Shown one piece after another: positions 20,941 through 32,727 of a stretch of 64,000 bases of DNA (within the stretch, counting starts at the first letter, position 1; the number at the start of each line of letters is the position of its first letter). This stretch comes from Hymenopus coronatus. Its lineage: Eukaryota; Arthropoda; Insecta; Mantodea; Hymenopodidae. The DNA is taken from assembly GCA_030762935.1 (NCBI GenBank), contig CM060890.1, forward strand, positions 149,382,129-149,446,128, read 5' to 3'. The position numbers and the translations under genes were made by a program. The notes beneath the pieces were generated by a model, which saw nothing but the letters and a program-made list of their open reading frames with translations, was not told the origin of the DNA and made no database searches.

Positions 20941-22239
20941 GTGTTAGAAGCATGAGACAGAACGTAACATTAAGCTCAAAGGTTCAAAACTCCACTGCTT
21001 TACTAAACTAACTTCAATTGTATTTTCACCCATGGTATTACAAACTAATTTGCTGAACACTAACAGAAACTAATGGATTATATAACAGTATGTTTAGCAT
21101 GTGATTATGAAGCTGTATTTTCTCAACAAAATATGGGTAGAAGGCCACTACACTTCCCAGGTATGTAGACTTCACCATTAAGAGTAAAACACAGACAGAA
21201 GATGATAAAGGGAGGAGCAGAACTCCAAACTTGATGGAATACAACCTCTCTGATTCACACTATGTATGTTTTTCGTATAGTGATTTTATTTCTTATTTAT
21301 ATCTTTACTTCAGAGCAATTCATATCTAATCAGCAGCATGTTTCTAAAATGTTTTGCATAGAAGAATGGGTTAAAGGAAAGAAAACACAGTTCCAAAATT
21401 TGACGTGGTTACGAAAGTAGTCCCGTTCCCCCCCAATCAGGTAAGCAGAGGAGCAAATTATTTGCTTTGTTGACATGACAAATTCATCCAGTTAAAAGAG
21501 TCAATTAGTGTTGGTTAGTTGAGTCATACTGAGAAAGTCAATTGCGTCATACCTGGGATTTGAAACACGAATCTCGTTGCTCTACCTGACAAATTGCCAT
21601 TAAATTTCTCAACTGACACTAATGTTTTGTGGTAAACCAAAAGGAGATCTCAAATTATTTAAAAATTACATACCTCAATGGCGACTTGGATTGGATGTTC
21701 TTAATAAAACCAAGCCATGGCTTGCAGGAAAAACAAGTGACAGATTTGGTGTTGATAAAAGCTTCCTCTCCCTCCTGTGAGCTTTGGCTCTATGATTATG
21801 TCTGACTCATGTTTCCCAGTCTTGTTGGGCAGCAGTAGCTACTTAGCTACTTTTGTGGCAGTATATCCATCAGAAATGATTGAATTCATTTGCATCCTGG
21901 TTTGAGAATCTATTAACTTGCCATAAACAGATGTTAAGCAAATCTCGGCCACCACATAACAAGAGGGAAAGAGCTTCTCTATGACCAAAGAAAATCAGAA
22001 TCTTTTCCTAACAGAAGCAAAATAGGGAAGAAAATGAATATGAAAAAGCATCTAAAAAGATGACACCAGGACATGAAGAACTGGGAAAGCTAGTTTTAGC
22101 CCTTATTCAAGGTGAATGAAATCCATCTTTAGTTTCATTAAAGATTGGAATAATAAATACAACATATCATTTTCTCCAATATATTGACACTACAGGTAAA
22201 ACTCTTTTAAGACAATTGTTACTGAAAGTAGGTGTTTTA
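20941..22239 (+). other. Intron sequence, no feature recognised
   Basis: About 1.3 kb without convincing ORFs, motifs or family A landmarks. Some of the right end may be decayed LINE leading into the next feature. Confidence 0.4.
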
Positions 22240-22640
22240 CCGGATGTCAGTAATGGCAGGGGAAAGACGATAACTCACAGCAAACCACTCTTCAAAATGT
22301 TTGGAATTCTACCATTAGCCTTGAATATATTCTAGCCATATTGTCATTTGTAATAAATGACCCAGAAAAGTTTACAAAAAGTACAGATATTGATAACAAA
22401 GAAACCGGACATAGGCAGGACTTACATAAACCAACAAATAATTTGCAGTTATTCCAAAAAGGAGTTTACTACAAGGGAATAGTTTTGTTTCACTCACTTC
22501 CCTCTCCTATAGAAGAATTGCAAATGAACAAAAACAAGTTTAGATCAGAATTAAAAAGATACCTTATTACTCACACCTTCTATACAGAGGAGGATTTCAT
22601 TCAATCAAAAAATACTGGTAATAATGTAACATTGTAAATA
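22240..22640 (+). pseudogene. LINE 3'-end coding relic
   Basis: Broken frames read KPLFKMFGILPLALNIF and then GVYYKGIVLFHSLPS, KFRSELKRYLITHTFYTEED ending at TAA 22635-22637. This is the same order as in the LINE at 23190-24727 (KPIFEELNILPL...GIILYNKIP...FYSINEFL). It is a separate, older insertion about 550 bases upstream. Confidence 0.8.
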
Positions 22641-23189
22641 TAATAAACATGAATATTGTAACAATGCAAGTGTACGGGTAGGCTTTTGGAAACAGACATG
22701 TAATTGAAAATTATGCAAAACTGAAATCTCTGAAAATACATTGTCAGAGTTATTATTTGTAAATAAATGTATTAATAAGTGTCAATAAATGTAATTGTTG
22801 ACATGATCCACATCCTAGAGTTTAGGCTTGGAGTCTCAGCTCATAATAGAATCTACAGATTGCAAAGTTTTGTATGTATGTTAAAAGTAGAAAATTCTGT
22901 CACTCAGAGTTATAAAATTATAACACTACAATGGTTTAGGCATCCATGGCCTCATTTAGGTAGCCTATAATTCTCAAAGCTTGTATTGATCCATAAAATT
23001 GTGGATGTTTTGAATGTCATGAACATGGAATCTGCTGAACCAGCAGAGAGAGCAAAATTACTGCTACCAAAAAGTCAAGTAGTAAGTATGACATTATTTT
23101 CACTGCCTACCTTGTATGGAATGTTTTCATTCTGTACAAGTAAGTCATCATGTTGTCAGCACTGATGCTAAGCAAGGCTAAGATATCTG

Positions 23190-24727
23190 CAATATATCCC
23201 TTACTACCGGCTGCTTTCCGGATGTTTTCAAAATTGCTAAAATTGTGCCCATTTATAAGAAAGGTAATAAAACCTGTGTTGAAAATTGTAGACCCATTTC
23301 TTTACTCTGTGTGTTTGCTAAAATACTCGAAAAAATAATGTACAATAGATTAGTACCCTTTTTATTAAAGTACAATATAATATCTGAATCACAGTTTGGG
23401 TTTCAAAAGGGTAAGTCAATAAATATGCCTATTTTCTCCTTTTTAGAAGAAATATTTAGTGCAAAAGACAAGAATGAACATGCCTTAGGGTTGTTTGTCG
23501 ATCTATCTAGGGCATTTGACACAGTAAACCACAACATTTTATTAAATAAGCTTGAAAATTATGGCATCAGAGGAGTTGCTAATGACTGGTTTAAATCATA
23601 CCTTACAAATAGAGCCCATTTAGTCGAAATTGATGGTATGCGGTCAAATTTACAAATAGCTGAGTGTGGCGTACCACAAAGCTCCATATTAGGGCCAGTT
23701 CTCTTCCTTATTTATATAAATGACTTCCCATTACACATGACTCCCGTTAATACTATTCTTTTTGCAGATGATGCAAACTTTGTGTTCAAAAGTCATTGCC
23801 AAAATTTGCTACAACGGACTATACAAGACTCAATGTCAAAATTGTGTGACTGGTTAAATTATAATAAATTATTGTTAAATGTTAATAAATCAAGCTACTT
23901 AAATTTTGAAAAGTATCCAAACCTCACAAATCAATTCGAAATACTTGTAGAAAATAGCCCAATAAGTCACCAACATTCTACTAAATTCCTTGGTATTACA
24001 ATTGACAACACATTAACATGGAAAGATCACATTCTCATTCTTAGTAATAAATTGAATCGTTTAACTTACGCAATAAGAGTGTTAAGCAAAGTTTGTAGTA
24101 AAAAGGTAATGAGAGTGGTATTCTTTGGATATATACATTCAATAATTTCATTTGGAATACTCTTTTGGGGGAACTCTACCCAATCAAATATAGTATTTAA
24201 AATACAAAAGAAAATATTAAGAATAATGAATCAGGAACCACCCCATGCTCCAAGTAAACCTATCTTTGAAGAGCTTAACATACTCCCTCTACCATGTATA
24301 TATATCCTAGAAACAGTCTCCTTCATTCATAATAATATGCAATGTTTTAAGAGAAACAAGGATTATCATGCCCATAATACCCGAACAGCTGAAGCAATAC
24401 ATCTACAGTGTCATCGATTTAATAAAACTCTCAATAGTGTATCCCACAAAGGAATAATTTTATATAATAAGATACCCAAATTTTTAAAAGCTGTGCCAGG
24501 AAAATTCTTTAAATCTAAAATGTATAAATGGTTATTAAAACACAAATTTTATAGCATAAATGAATTTCTTAACTTAGATATGTAACTACTTAACTGTATT
24601 CTGTCACACCTGTCCCTGTCTACATATTGTATATTTATATTTCTTGTAATAATTAGTTTGTAAGTCTTGACAAAGCCATATGTACAAATTGTATATCCTC
24701 TGTGAATAAAAAATTGAATTGAATTGA
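23190..24727 (+). mobile_element. 5'-truncated non-LTR retrotransposon (LINE)
   Basis: The coding part opens inside the RT domain (FRMFSK..KIVPIYKKGNK), so the endonuclease half is missing. The 3' end is a short UTR with 'tgtacaaattgtatatcctc' and 'gaataaaaaattg', closing with the short tandem 'gaattgaattgaa'. 5' truncation and a simple-repeat tail are typical of target-primed insertion. It lies in the 9.0-kb intron between the YWP and WPD-loop exons. Confidence 0.9.
23245..24585 (+). CDS. LINE reverse transcriptase, uninterrupted 446-residue ORF
   Basis: RNA-dependent DNA polymerase part of a jockey/CR1-type LINE ORF2. Visible in order: NCRPISLLCVFAKILEK (RT block 1), SQFGFQKGKS, the motif A aspartate in LFVDLSRAFDTVNH, motif B GVPQSSILGPVLFLIYINDF, motif C LFADDAN, then KFLGITIDNTLTWKDH and the thumb-end pattern HSIISFGILFWG and IQKKILRIMN. 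The last residues before TAA are FYSINEFLNLDM. The only motif oddity is S for G in GVPQ-G-S. The start given is simply the first Met; the true ORF began further upstream and was truncated. An intact frame this long suggests a fairly recent insertion. It is not a host gene. Confidence 0.9.
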   Translation: MPIYKKGNKTCVENCRPISLLCVFAKILEKIMYNRLVPFLLKYNIISESQFGFQKGKSINMPIFSFLEEIFSAKDKNEHALGLFVDLSRAFDTVNHNILLNKLENYGIRGVANDWFKSYLTNRAHLVEIDGMRSNLQIAECGVPQSSILGPVLFLIYINDFPLHMTPVNTILFADDANFVFKSHCQNLLQRTIQDSMSKLCDWLNYNKLLLNVNKSSYLNFEKYPNLTNQFEILVENSPISHQHSTKFLGITIDNTLTWKDHILILSNKLNRLTYAIRVLSKVCSKKVMRVVFFGYIHSIISFGILFWGNSTQSNIVFKIQKKILRIMNQEPPHAPSKPIFEELNILPLPCIYILETVSFIHNNMQCFKRNKDYHAHNTRTAEAIHLQCHRFNKTLNSVSHKGIILYNKIPKFLKAVPGKFFKSKMYKWLLKHKFYSINEFLNLDM

Positions 24728-25399
24728 AAACAGCTGAATGTCACAGACGTTATAAACAATCTGTTTATTATAATATATCTATAAATATTGAGAACTGTTT
24801 AAGAATGGTGTTTGACAAGTGTTAAAATTGTTTTATATTATTGGTAGCTGCCTACTCACAATATAAAACACTATTTTTACCACTTGTCTCATAGATAACT
24901 ATTATGAACTAATTTAAAGTTACAAAACTGTTCATAATATTTGAGATTTTACAAGAATGTGAAATAACTAAAATGCATGGCACAGCAATTAATAGGGAAT
25001 AAAATACACTTTAATCTACAAAGGAAAAAAATTAGGAATTTAAAATAGTATCCATTTTTATCTTAATGCAAATTAAATTATTTCGCTTAGTTTAGGAGGA
25101 GAAGAAATTGGATTTGATTATTGTTCAGGAAATCCTGACTTCTCAGAAAACATGGAGTTCCAAGACAATTCAAGCGTTTCATAATTATCCTGAGACAAGT
25201 TAGATGTGTTAAAAGTGCAAGAGGGAGTGGCATGTTCAGAGAGAAGAGTTCTTATGTTTACAAAAAAGTTCACTCAGAGCAAATGTAAAGTTCAGGCAAT
25301 AAATTTAGTTATATTTTGTGGGTCTTTTGAAGCATGTGTATCCATAAATTGTAAAAGCTGTTCATAATTGTGGTTATCAGGATTCCAGTACATTTGATA
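24728..25399 (+). other. Intron sequence, no feature recognised
   Basis: AT-rich, with no coding or repeat-family signature seen. Confidence 0.5.
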
Positions 25400-26153
25400 G
25401 TTTTACTTTCTCTACGTGTACTATGTACAAAGTGTATAGGGAAGGTATTGTAATGCCCCCAAAAATTTGATACCGAGATTTCACTGGAAATATGATTTAA
25501 ATACAAAACAAAATGCATTTTAGAAAAATTGTGTGTTTGTGTCTATCAGTGTGTGTCTGTGTGGGTAACATAGCTCAAAAAAGAAAAATCTGTCAAATAC
25601 CAAACTTGGTATTTGAGTTCAGTATCTTCTAAAGGATCTGACTCAAAGATTTTTAGCTACTCTTTACATAGAAAAATTTTGGTTTTCTCTGAATCGCTCT
25701 TAACGATTTTGATTAAAATTTCATGTATTAAAGATATCTATATGACATAAAATATATTTGGATGAATTTTGCATAGCTTGTAAACCGTAAGAGATAGGCA
25801 AAAACTTATTTAAAAAAAATGTAGAGCTCGTTAAAACATATACATTTTTTTCAGAGAGTTTACTGTTTTTTGAGATATTCCTGGTTTTTGGTTTCAGTTT
25901 TAAGTTACTTATACTTGATATGAACTTGTCAACACCTGGGCATGCAAAGAAACATATTTTTATACCATAACAACCACATTTTAAAATATTTGACTATGGC
26001 TTTAGCCTAGTGTATTCCCTCATTTCCCTTCTGCTTAAAAGGACCAAAGTAATAAAACCATTTCTCCTGATGTTTAAATTGATTAGCATTAATAGTAATT
26101 TGTTACAGAGATATGGAAAAAAGCCATGTGAATGGAGCACATCAGATTTTTTT
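25400..26153 (+). repeat. Family A repeat copy
   Basis: Left end 'tttctctacgtgtactatgt' at 25408, right end 'catgtgaatggagcacatca' at 26126-26145. Somewhat shorter than 860 bp because of internal deletions after 'ttagctactctttacataga'. Confidence 0.9.
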
Positions 26154-26458
26154 TTATATTCTCTTGTTGATGTTCACTCTCAACTGAGCCATCAACTTCA
26201 AGATTGAGAAAGCTACTAGGTGACTTAAGACATTGTAAGCAATGGCCCATTAAATTAAGTCACAGTTCCCTTTTATTAATACCGTAACTAGAGCAGTGAC
26301 TCTTCTGAAGGTTGTAGTGATCGTTGAAAGCCCGAAGGTCACAGTAAGCTTTAGTTATTTTAATAATACTGAAGTAAGTCATAGCTCACTTTTATTAACA
26401 TCACACTTTGCTGTACTTTAGGCTTCATGGTTTAACCAATTGTTAGGTCAACTAATAT

Positions 26459-26581
26459 GGGCACTATGTACATAGTGTATAGAGAACGTATTGCACTCCA
26501 CAAAAAATTCAATACCGAGATTTCACCGGAAATATATGGTTTAGGGTCCCCTTTATCTAAAAAAACCATTTTCGGAAAAAG

Positions 26582-26622
<41 letters not shown>

Positions 26623-27335
26623 TGTGAACACGATAACTCAAAAACGAAAATTAGGTAAAATACCAAACTTGGTATTTAAGTTTAGTATCTTCCAGGGATG
26701 CGACACGAAGATTTTGAGAAAAATCCCCCCACCCCCAACTACCCTTTACATGGAACTTTTTTTGAAAATTTTGATTTTCTCAAAAATGGCTCTAACGATT
26801 TTGATTAAAATTTCGTATATTAAACATATTTACCTGACAAATAAAATGTATATCTTGAATTTTCTGGGAATAGGCTCTGAAGAGTAGTTTATTCTGGATG
26901 AATTTTACTAAATTTTGAATAACTGCTAAACCATAAGAGATGGACAAAAACTTACTTCACAAAAAATGTAGAGCACGTTAAAACACACAATTTATGTTGT
27001 ATACATTTTTTTCGTGGAGTTTGTCGTTTTTGTGACATTCCTTATTTTTGGTTTCTGCTATGAAAAATGTATACTTTTCTCATACAGGAATTTGTCAACT
27101 GCTGTCCATACAAACAAAGAAACTTCAGTCACATAGCAACCAGCTTTTGATTATCACTTTAACCTATGGTACTCCCTTATTTCACCTCTACTTACAAGGA
27201 AGCAAGTAATATAAGTAGTATTTCTGCTAATGTTTTACTGATTAGCATGAAGTTAATAGAAGTATAAGCTTTTTAAGAATAATTTGGTGCAGGGATATAG
27301 AGAAAGTCATGTGAATGGTACACATCAGATTTTTT
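26459..27335 (+). repeat. Family A repeat copy, well preserved
   Basis: Begins 'gcactatgtacatagtgtat' (inner half of the left palindrome), contains (GT)n at 26583-26621, 'aaaatccccccacccccaac', 'gtatatcttgaattttctgg', and ends 'gaatggtacacatcagattt'. One of the two best copies for building a consensus. Confidence 0.93.
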
Positions 27336-27721
27336 CCTATGGAATTTTATTTTTCAATGTGACTACGTTTGCAGCTCCAGTAAGTTGAGCTGTTTTATAT
27401 ATGAAAAAAAGCATTTTGCAATGTTCATCACCATTCATTGAAATCAATGCAGTGCCTTTTTGCCAGTACTAATTAAAGAGTACAAATAAGCTCAAAATAC
27501 CTTCTGGTCAGAAGGTTGAGGAATCTTCTGCCATAAGTATTACTTACAGTTATGTCAAATTTTACTGGCAGATGGTGTCTAACCTATGATTGTAAAATCC
27601 AACTGCTGGTAAAGTATCTGTAAAGATTTTAGTGTCATTTGTAAAACCAGTAACCAGTATATGTAGAATGTTTTAGTTTGTTGATGATATGCTTATAAAG
27701 TTTGACGTCTTTTCTACACAG

Positions 27722-27849
27722 GTTCACCATCTACACTTCACATCTTGGCTCGACGATAAAGTGCCACATCATATACAGCCTCTAGCAATTTATGTGAAAA
27801 AACTTCAGGCTTTATCATCAGGAGCAGCACCTATTGTAGTGCATTGCAG
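27722..27849 (+). CDS. Receptor-type PTP gene: WPD-loop and catalytic cysteine exon
   Basis: The 128-nt exon runs from after 'ttctacacag' to a gtttgt donor. It encodes VHHLHFTSWLDDKVPHH, a helical stretch, then APIVVHC plus two bases of Ser. H-F-T-x-W-x-D is the WPD loop, whose Asp is the general acid; here the middle residue is Leu (codon CTC, 27749-27751) instead of Pro, while the Asp is kept. The catalytic Cys codon is 27845-27847. The exon leaves in phase 2, so the P-loop is divided by an 8.6-kb intron. The Pro-to-Leu change should slow or alter loop closure, so the enzyme may be weakly active. Confidence 0.94.
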
Positions 27850-28249
27850 GTTTGTAATTAAATAAACAAATAACCACAATGGTTAGAACCATTAGAAGGG
27901 AGAAGATTGTCAGGTCCTTGCCCTCTGGAATTCAGCCTCAACAGGATGTTAAAGAAACAAGTGTCTAGCCTTGCAATGGGAAACCCTCTGTTGCCATGTG
28001 GGCATCTTTTCTTGAGTGCTCAGGTTTGGTAGGTATTGGAGTTGGGACATTGAGACATCAGTGCTAAGGTTTCCTTCTGTTTGCATACAATTGTAGAGAA
28101 AGTCCTCTGTTTTCTTCCTCATTGACCCTCACTTCCCCAAGACAGATCACAGCTTTCTATAGCGAGTATAGTATACGAGAGGTGACATTTTCCCACCATT
28201 TTGGGATATGTCACTAGAATCTGCTGGTATTCCACTCAGAGCCAGCCAG
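27850..28249 (+). other. Intron sequence after the cysteine exon
   Basis: No feature recognised. An antisense ORF enters from the minisatellite. Confidence 0.5.
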
Positions 28250-28835
28250 ATATTTCTAAGGAGGTGCATGCATGGGAAGAAGTCTGCTAGACCCACAAGT
28301 TTTCTAAGTAGGTGCCTGCATGGGAAGAAGTCTGCTAGACCTAAGAGTTTTCTAAGGAGGTACCTGCATGGGAAGAAGTCTGCTAGACCCAAGAGTTTTC
28401 TGAGGAGGTACCTGCATGGGAAGAAGTCTGCTAGACCCAAGAGTTTTCTGAGGAGGTACCTGCATGGGAAGAAGTCTGCTAGACCCAAGAGTTTTCTAAG
28501 TAGGTGCCTGCATGGGAAGAAGTCTGCTAGACCCACAAGTTTTCTAAGTAGGTACCTGCATGGGAAGAAGTCTGCTAGACCTAAGAGTTTTCTAAGGAGG
28601 TACCTGCATGGGAAGAAGTCTGCTAGACCCAAGAGTTTTCTGAGGAGGTACCTGCATGGGAAGAAGTCTGCTAGACCCAAGAGTTTTCTAAAGAGGTACC
28701 TGCATGGGAAGAAGTCTGCCAGAACCAAGAGTTTTCTAAGGAGGTATCTACATGGGAAGAAGTCTGCTAGACCCACTAATGTTCTAAGGAGGTGCCTGCA
28801 TGGGAAGAATTCTGCTAGACGCACAAGTTTTCTAA
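28250..28835. repeat. 48-bp minisatellite, 12 copies
   Basis: The unit runs 'ctgcatgggaagaagtctgc', 'tagacccaagagttttct', 'aaggaggtac'. Its length is 48 bp, a multiple of three, so frames stay open on both strands: + strand RRYLHGKKSARPKSFL repeated 12 times, and - strand LLGLADFFPCRYLLRK. Variants (CLHG, SRYL, ARPT) recur in blocks of about five units, suggesting higher-order duplication. Only fragments of ordinary intron flank it and no start context, homologous domain or splice signal supports translation. Confidence 0.95.
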
Positions 28836-29757
28836 GGAGGCCACGACCAAGATAGACTAAGCTTGTAAAGTTTTTTAATGGGCCATGCTGGAGTTCAGCT
28901 ATCACAGTGTAGTTTTATGTGAAGAACTTGAATAGCCAGCCAATCATGTTTCAATGCCTACAAACCCATATTCCCATAAGTAGGGCTGCAATACTACTCC
29001 GACAGTTTGTTCCCTGAAGATAAAGACGAGGAAGATCTTTGACATGTAGGAGTATATATTCTTCCCTACCTGACTGGAAACCAGAGAAACTTTTCAGCTT
29101 ACAAGTACGTTTGAAACACTTCAGATATGTGATATTTCATTAGAAAGAGAAATATTCCAGAATTAAAACCGTCACTCATTCGGATTTCTGTGCAGGGAGC
29201 TCTTTTAAAGGAAAACATCAGAGTATTCAAAATATATACAAGTATTAGTTATTGTTAGAAAACTGAATCAATGAAACCTTTTCAACATATGGGTATAATG
29301 AATGGATTAGTTACAATTTAGTTTCACTTACTAAGTTTTTGTTAAGAACAAGTCTTGAAGACTTTGCCCCTATTATGAGGTATATGTTCCCTGGCATCTA
29401 GAAGGGGACTCCCTACTGAAAATCATGAATATAACACTAGATATAGGAATAACTACCGTATAGTGTACCATAATATTTGAACAGATAAAGGAGTTGTATT
29501 ATAATAAATGTCCTAATGAAATAAAGTCAATAAACAATGTAAATTCAAAAAAAGAACTGTAAATATTTAGTAAATAAAACATTCTATTCAACTGAAGAAT
29601 TCGTTGGAAATTGATGGAGTTGATATGTTTCTATTGTGTGTAATTGATTTGTCAGTATTTCTGTTGTAGATAAATAATTTATTTTATCTTTTTAGTTACA
29701 AACTTTATACATACATAGTTACTTTCCTGGAGTTGCTGAATTTGGCATCATATACAG
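28836..29757 (+). other. Intron sequence, no feature recognised
   Basis: AT-rich; no exon or repeat landmark seen before the Penelope insertion. Confidence 0.5.
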
Positions 29758-29770
29758 TTAACACCTGGTT
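29758..29770. repeat. Target-site duplication, left copy
   Basis: ttaacacctggtt here is identical to 32785-32797 on the other side of the antisense Penelope-like element. Thirteen identical bases at the two edges suggest a target duplication. Confidence 0.75.
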
Positions 29771-30008
29771 TATCCTGATATATGGTGGACTTTGTGACAG
29801 TGATGTGTTTTAACAATTGAAATTTAGTTGAGTCGATTTTGTAACACTACATCACTTACTTTTTATTTCGCAAAACATGTTTCAGAAGCCATGTGCTTCC
29901 ATTGTCAATTCCTTTGGTCGACTGCCGGCATCGCTTGCTGTGGTGGTTGTCTCTGTCCCTGGTGGTGGTTTGATGAACCTCTGAATGAGTAGATCGCCTG
30001 GCAGGATT

Positions 30009-30836
30009 TCAAAATTGAAAACGCAGTTCTTGTTTTTCCAAATATATGTTTTCCCAAACCTTTAATTCTGTCTTCCTTGTGATGTTTTTGAGGATTTTGG
30101 GGCTTCTATTTATGGTGTGTTTCTCTTTCCAAAAATGCCAAGCTACTGCAGATTTTTCTTCTTGTTTGAGTTTAATATTTCTGTGGTGTTCTTTTGCCCT
30201 TGTTTTTATATTTCTTTTTGTTTGGCCGATGTAGATTTTTTCACAGTCAATACAGCTGAACTGATACATTCCTGGTTTGTTTTCTTGTGGGATATCATCT
30301 TTTAATTTAGAATTTAAAATGTTTTTTATAGAGTAATTGTTTTTAGGGGCTAGAATGATGTTATGTCGTTTGAAGATCCTCTGGAATTTGTAGAAAGTTG
30401 TAGGGTGGTATGTAAACTTCTTGTAGATCTTGTTTTCTTTCTGGTTTTGAGTGAGTCTGCTGACTTCTTTAATTCTCTTCCTATTTTTGGCTTTATTAAC
30501 TTTTCTGTACACCAGTTCTGCCCGGAATCCATTCTCTGTAGCTATGTCCAATATTTTAGTAAGTTCACATTGGTATTCTGTTTTGCCAATTGGTACATTT
30601 ACCAATCTGTGTGTAAGGCTGTTGAGTAAAGCATGCTGATGGGGAATGGGATTGTAACTCTTTTGTTTTATATAGCTGTTGGTGTGGGTAGGTTTTCTGT
30701 AGATGCCAAATGTAAGGTGATTATTATTTTTGATGATTTTTAGGTCGAGGAATGGTAGTTGTCCATCACATTCCTTCTCCATTGTGAACTTTATAGACTT
30801 TTCTTGCATATTTAGGAGTTTTAGTGCAAAATTCAT
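30009..30836 (-). pseudogene. Penelope-like polymerase, C-terminal part with GIY-YIG nuclease
   Basis: An uninterrupted 275-residue frame. It begins after RT motif C with ALKLLNMQEKS, then LPFLDLKI (conserved after the YVDD loop), FGIYRKPTHTNSYI, a long basic connector with NKAKNRKRIKE, and the endonuclease segment GMYQFSC..CEKIYIGQTKRN. In GIY-YIG nucleases the two strands carry the (G/M)-x-Y and Y-I-G signatures with a following Arg; here they are M-Y-Q and Y-I-G-Q-T-K-R. It is a pseudogene only because its N-terminal RT part is displaced past 32402 by the nested element. It ends at TGA/TAA near 30009. Confidence 0.88.
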
Positions 30837-32401
30837 AAACCTGGAAATAAAATGAGACCTATTGTAAATTGCATAAATTCACCTACTTACAGCCTAGCTA
30901 AATGGTTAAATAAAAAATTCACTAATTTTGAAAAATTTGAGAGTTTCAGTATTAAAAATTCTTTTGAGCTAGTTGAAAGGATCAGCAATATTACATTATC
31001 TACTAATGATAAACTTGTTTCTTTTGATGTAACTGCTTTGTTTCCAAGCAATCCTAGAGAAAAACTTTTGACATTTTTAAAAAAATGGTTAAGTTCTATA
31101 GAACTGAATGAAAATTTAATAAATGATTTTGTTATCCTTACTAATCTTTGTTTGCATCAAAATTTTTTCAGCTTTAATGACAAATTCTATCAACAAACTT
31201 CTGGTTTAGCAATGGGTAGTCCACTTTCACCTTTTCTTGCTGATCTTTTCATGAGCTATTTTGAAATACAGGTCACTAAAGCATTCCCTCTAATTTTTAA
31301 AACTTGGTATAGATATGTAGATGATATATTTGCTATTGTTCCTGATAAACATGTAAATGATGCTTTAAAACTTTTAAATTTACAAGATAAGGCTATAAAA
31401 TTCACATTAGAAACTGAAAGTGATGGGTATCTCCCTTTCCTGGATTTAAAAATAATAAAAAAAGACAATAAATTGAATTTTGGAATATACAGAAAGCAAA
31501 CCCACACTGATAATTATATAAAAAATAATGGCTTTAACCCTTTTTCACATAAATTTGCTGTTTTTAATAGTTTAAGTTATAGGTTAATTAATTTACCCCT
31601 TAATAAAGATGAATTCTATAAAGAATATAAACACATTATTAACACTGCTTTAATTAATGGTTTTAATACTGATTTTATAAATAAAATTGATAAGTTTAAA
31701 TATCAAAAAGCTATTAAAGATATTTCTACGCTTAAGAAAATAAAAGATAATTACATTTTTAAAAAATTTACTTATCATCCTTTGGCAAATAAAAAATTCA
31801 CAAATATTTTCAAAGAGCATGGCATAATATTGGTTCCTCAAAATAAATACAGTATAAAAATTTGTTTGGCTTTTCTAAAAAGGATGAAATTTCAAAAAAT
31901 AAAAAATGTGGCATTTATCAATTAAATTGTTTAAATTGTGACCTTGTTTATATTGGTAAGACTAAACGTCATTTGGAAACCAGAGTAAAAGAACACTTTA
32001 GGAATATTAAATACAAACAAATTGATAAATCAGCTGTAGCAGAACATTTTTGGAAATTTAATCATGAAATAAATCCAGATGTTAAATTATTAAAACACTT
32101 AAATGGGCCCATAGATTTAATGGTTTGGGAGAAAATATTTATATTAAAGTATAGAAATCATGCAATGAATTTTGATATACCTCCAATTGACACTCTTACC
32201 AAATTTGTTTTGATTCCAGTAGTTAGCAATGCATTAGTACACAATCCACCTAGTAGCAGTAACCATAACGATGTAAATAAACATCAAAAAAGAGACCAAA
32301 AGGATGTGTTGATAGTGCAATGAAATCGTTGCGAAACTAGTCCAGGCAAGGATTCCAAAAGATAAGTGAAGATTTGTTGCAACTATTATTTTTATATTAA
32401 T
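30826..32401 (+). mobile_element. Penelope-like element 2 (sense), nested in element 1
   Basis: This interrupts element 1 within its EDALKLLN segment. The host sequence expected from the relative at 20720-20740 ('cagtgcatcttctag') is split into 'tagtgc' at about 30820 and 'tagcatcttctag' at about 32401. It is 5'-truncated, starting around PGNKMRPI, the same point at which the copy near 20470 starts. Confidence 0.85.
30852..32323 (+). pseudogene. Penelope-like RT plus GIY-YIG, one frameshift
   Basis: Frame one (30852-31860): MRPIVNCINSPTYSLAKWL, motif A LVSFDVTALFPS, motif [19 protein letters not shown], motif C YRYVDDIFAIVPD, LPFLDLKI, FGIYRKQTHTDNYI, and a basic connector to NKYSIK. At 31856-31862 an A-run appears one base short. 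The frame resumes as NLFGFSKKDE and reaches the nuclease signature GIYQLNC..CDLVYIGKTKRH with ETRVKEHFRN and SAVAEHFW, ending near 32323. All RT catalytic Asp residues are kept. The N-terminal region before MRPI is missing, so the copy is 5'-truncated as well as frameshifted. Confidence 0.88.
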
Positions 32402-32727
32402 ATTAGCATCTTCTAGGTGTTTTTCTGGGACTATTGCAAAGATGTCTACATAGCGGTACCATACTTTGAACATCCAGGGGAATGCCTTTTGAACCCTAGT
32501 TTCCATAGTGCTCATGAAGAGATCTGCTAATATTGGTGAAAGTGGGCTGCCCATAGCTAAACCAGATGTTTGTAATATTTCCCGTTAAATGTGAAAAAAT
32601 CTTGATTTATGCAAAGATTTGTTAATATGATGTATTCTCGGACTTCTTCTGTTGTTTTCCCTATTGCAAGTAACCAGTTTTTGATGTGGGATTGTATGCT
32701 TTCTGTAGGTATGCTTTGAATGTTTTC
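32402..32727 (-). pseudogene. Penelope-like element 1, displaced RT fragment
   Basis: The - strand reads [20 protein letters not shown], then [20 protein letters not shown] and HLEDA, i.e. RT motifs B and C. One Asp codon of YVDD is missing (YVD-IF), a 3-base deletion that would disable catalysis. The frame is resumed at 30836 across the nested element. Confidence 0.85.

Noticed and set aside
28147..28905. 252- and 215-residue repeat proteins on opposite strands
   Set aside because: Both are forced by a 48-bp repeat unit without stops; no start context, splice signals or homologous domain.
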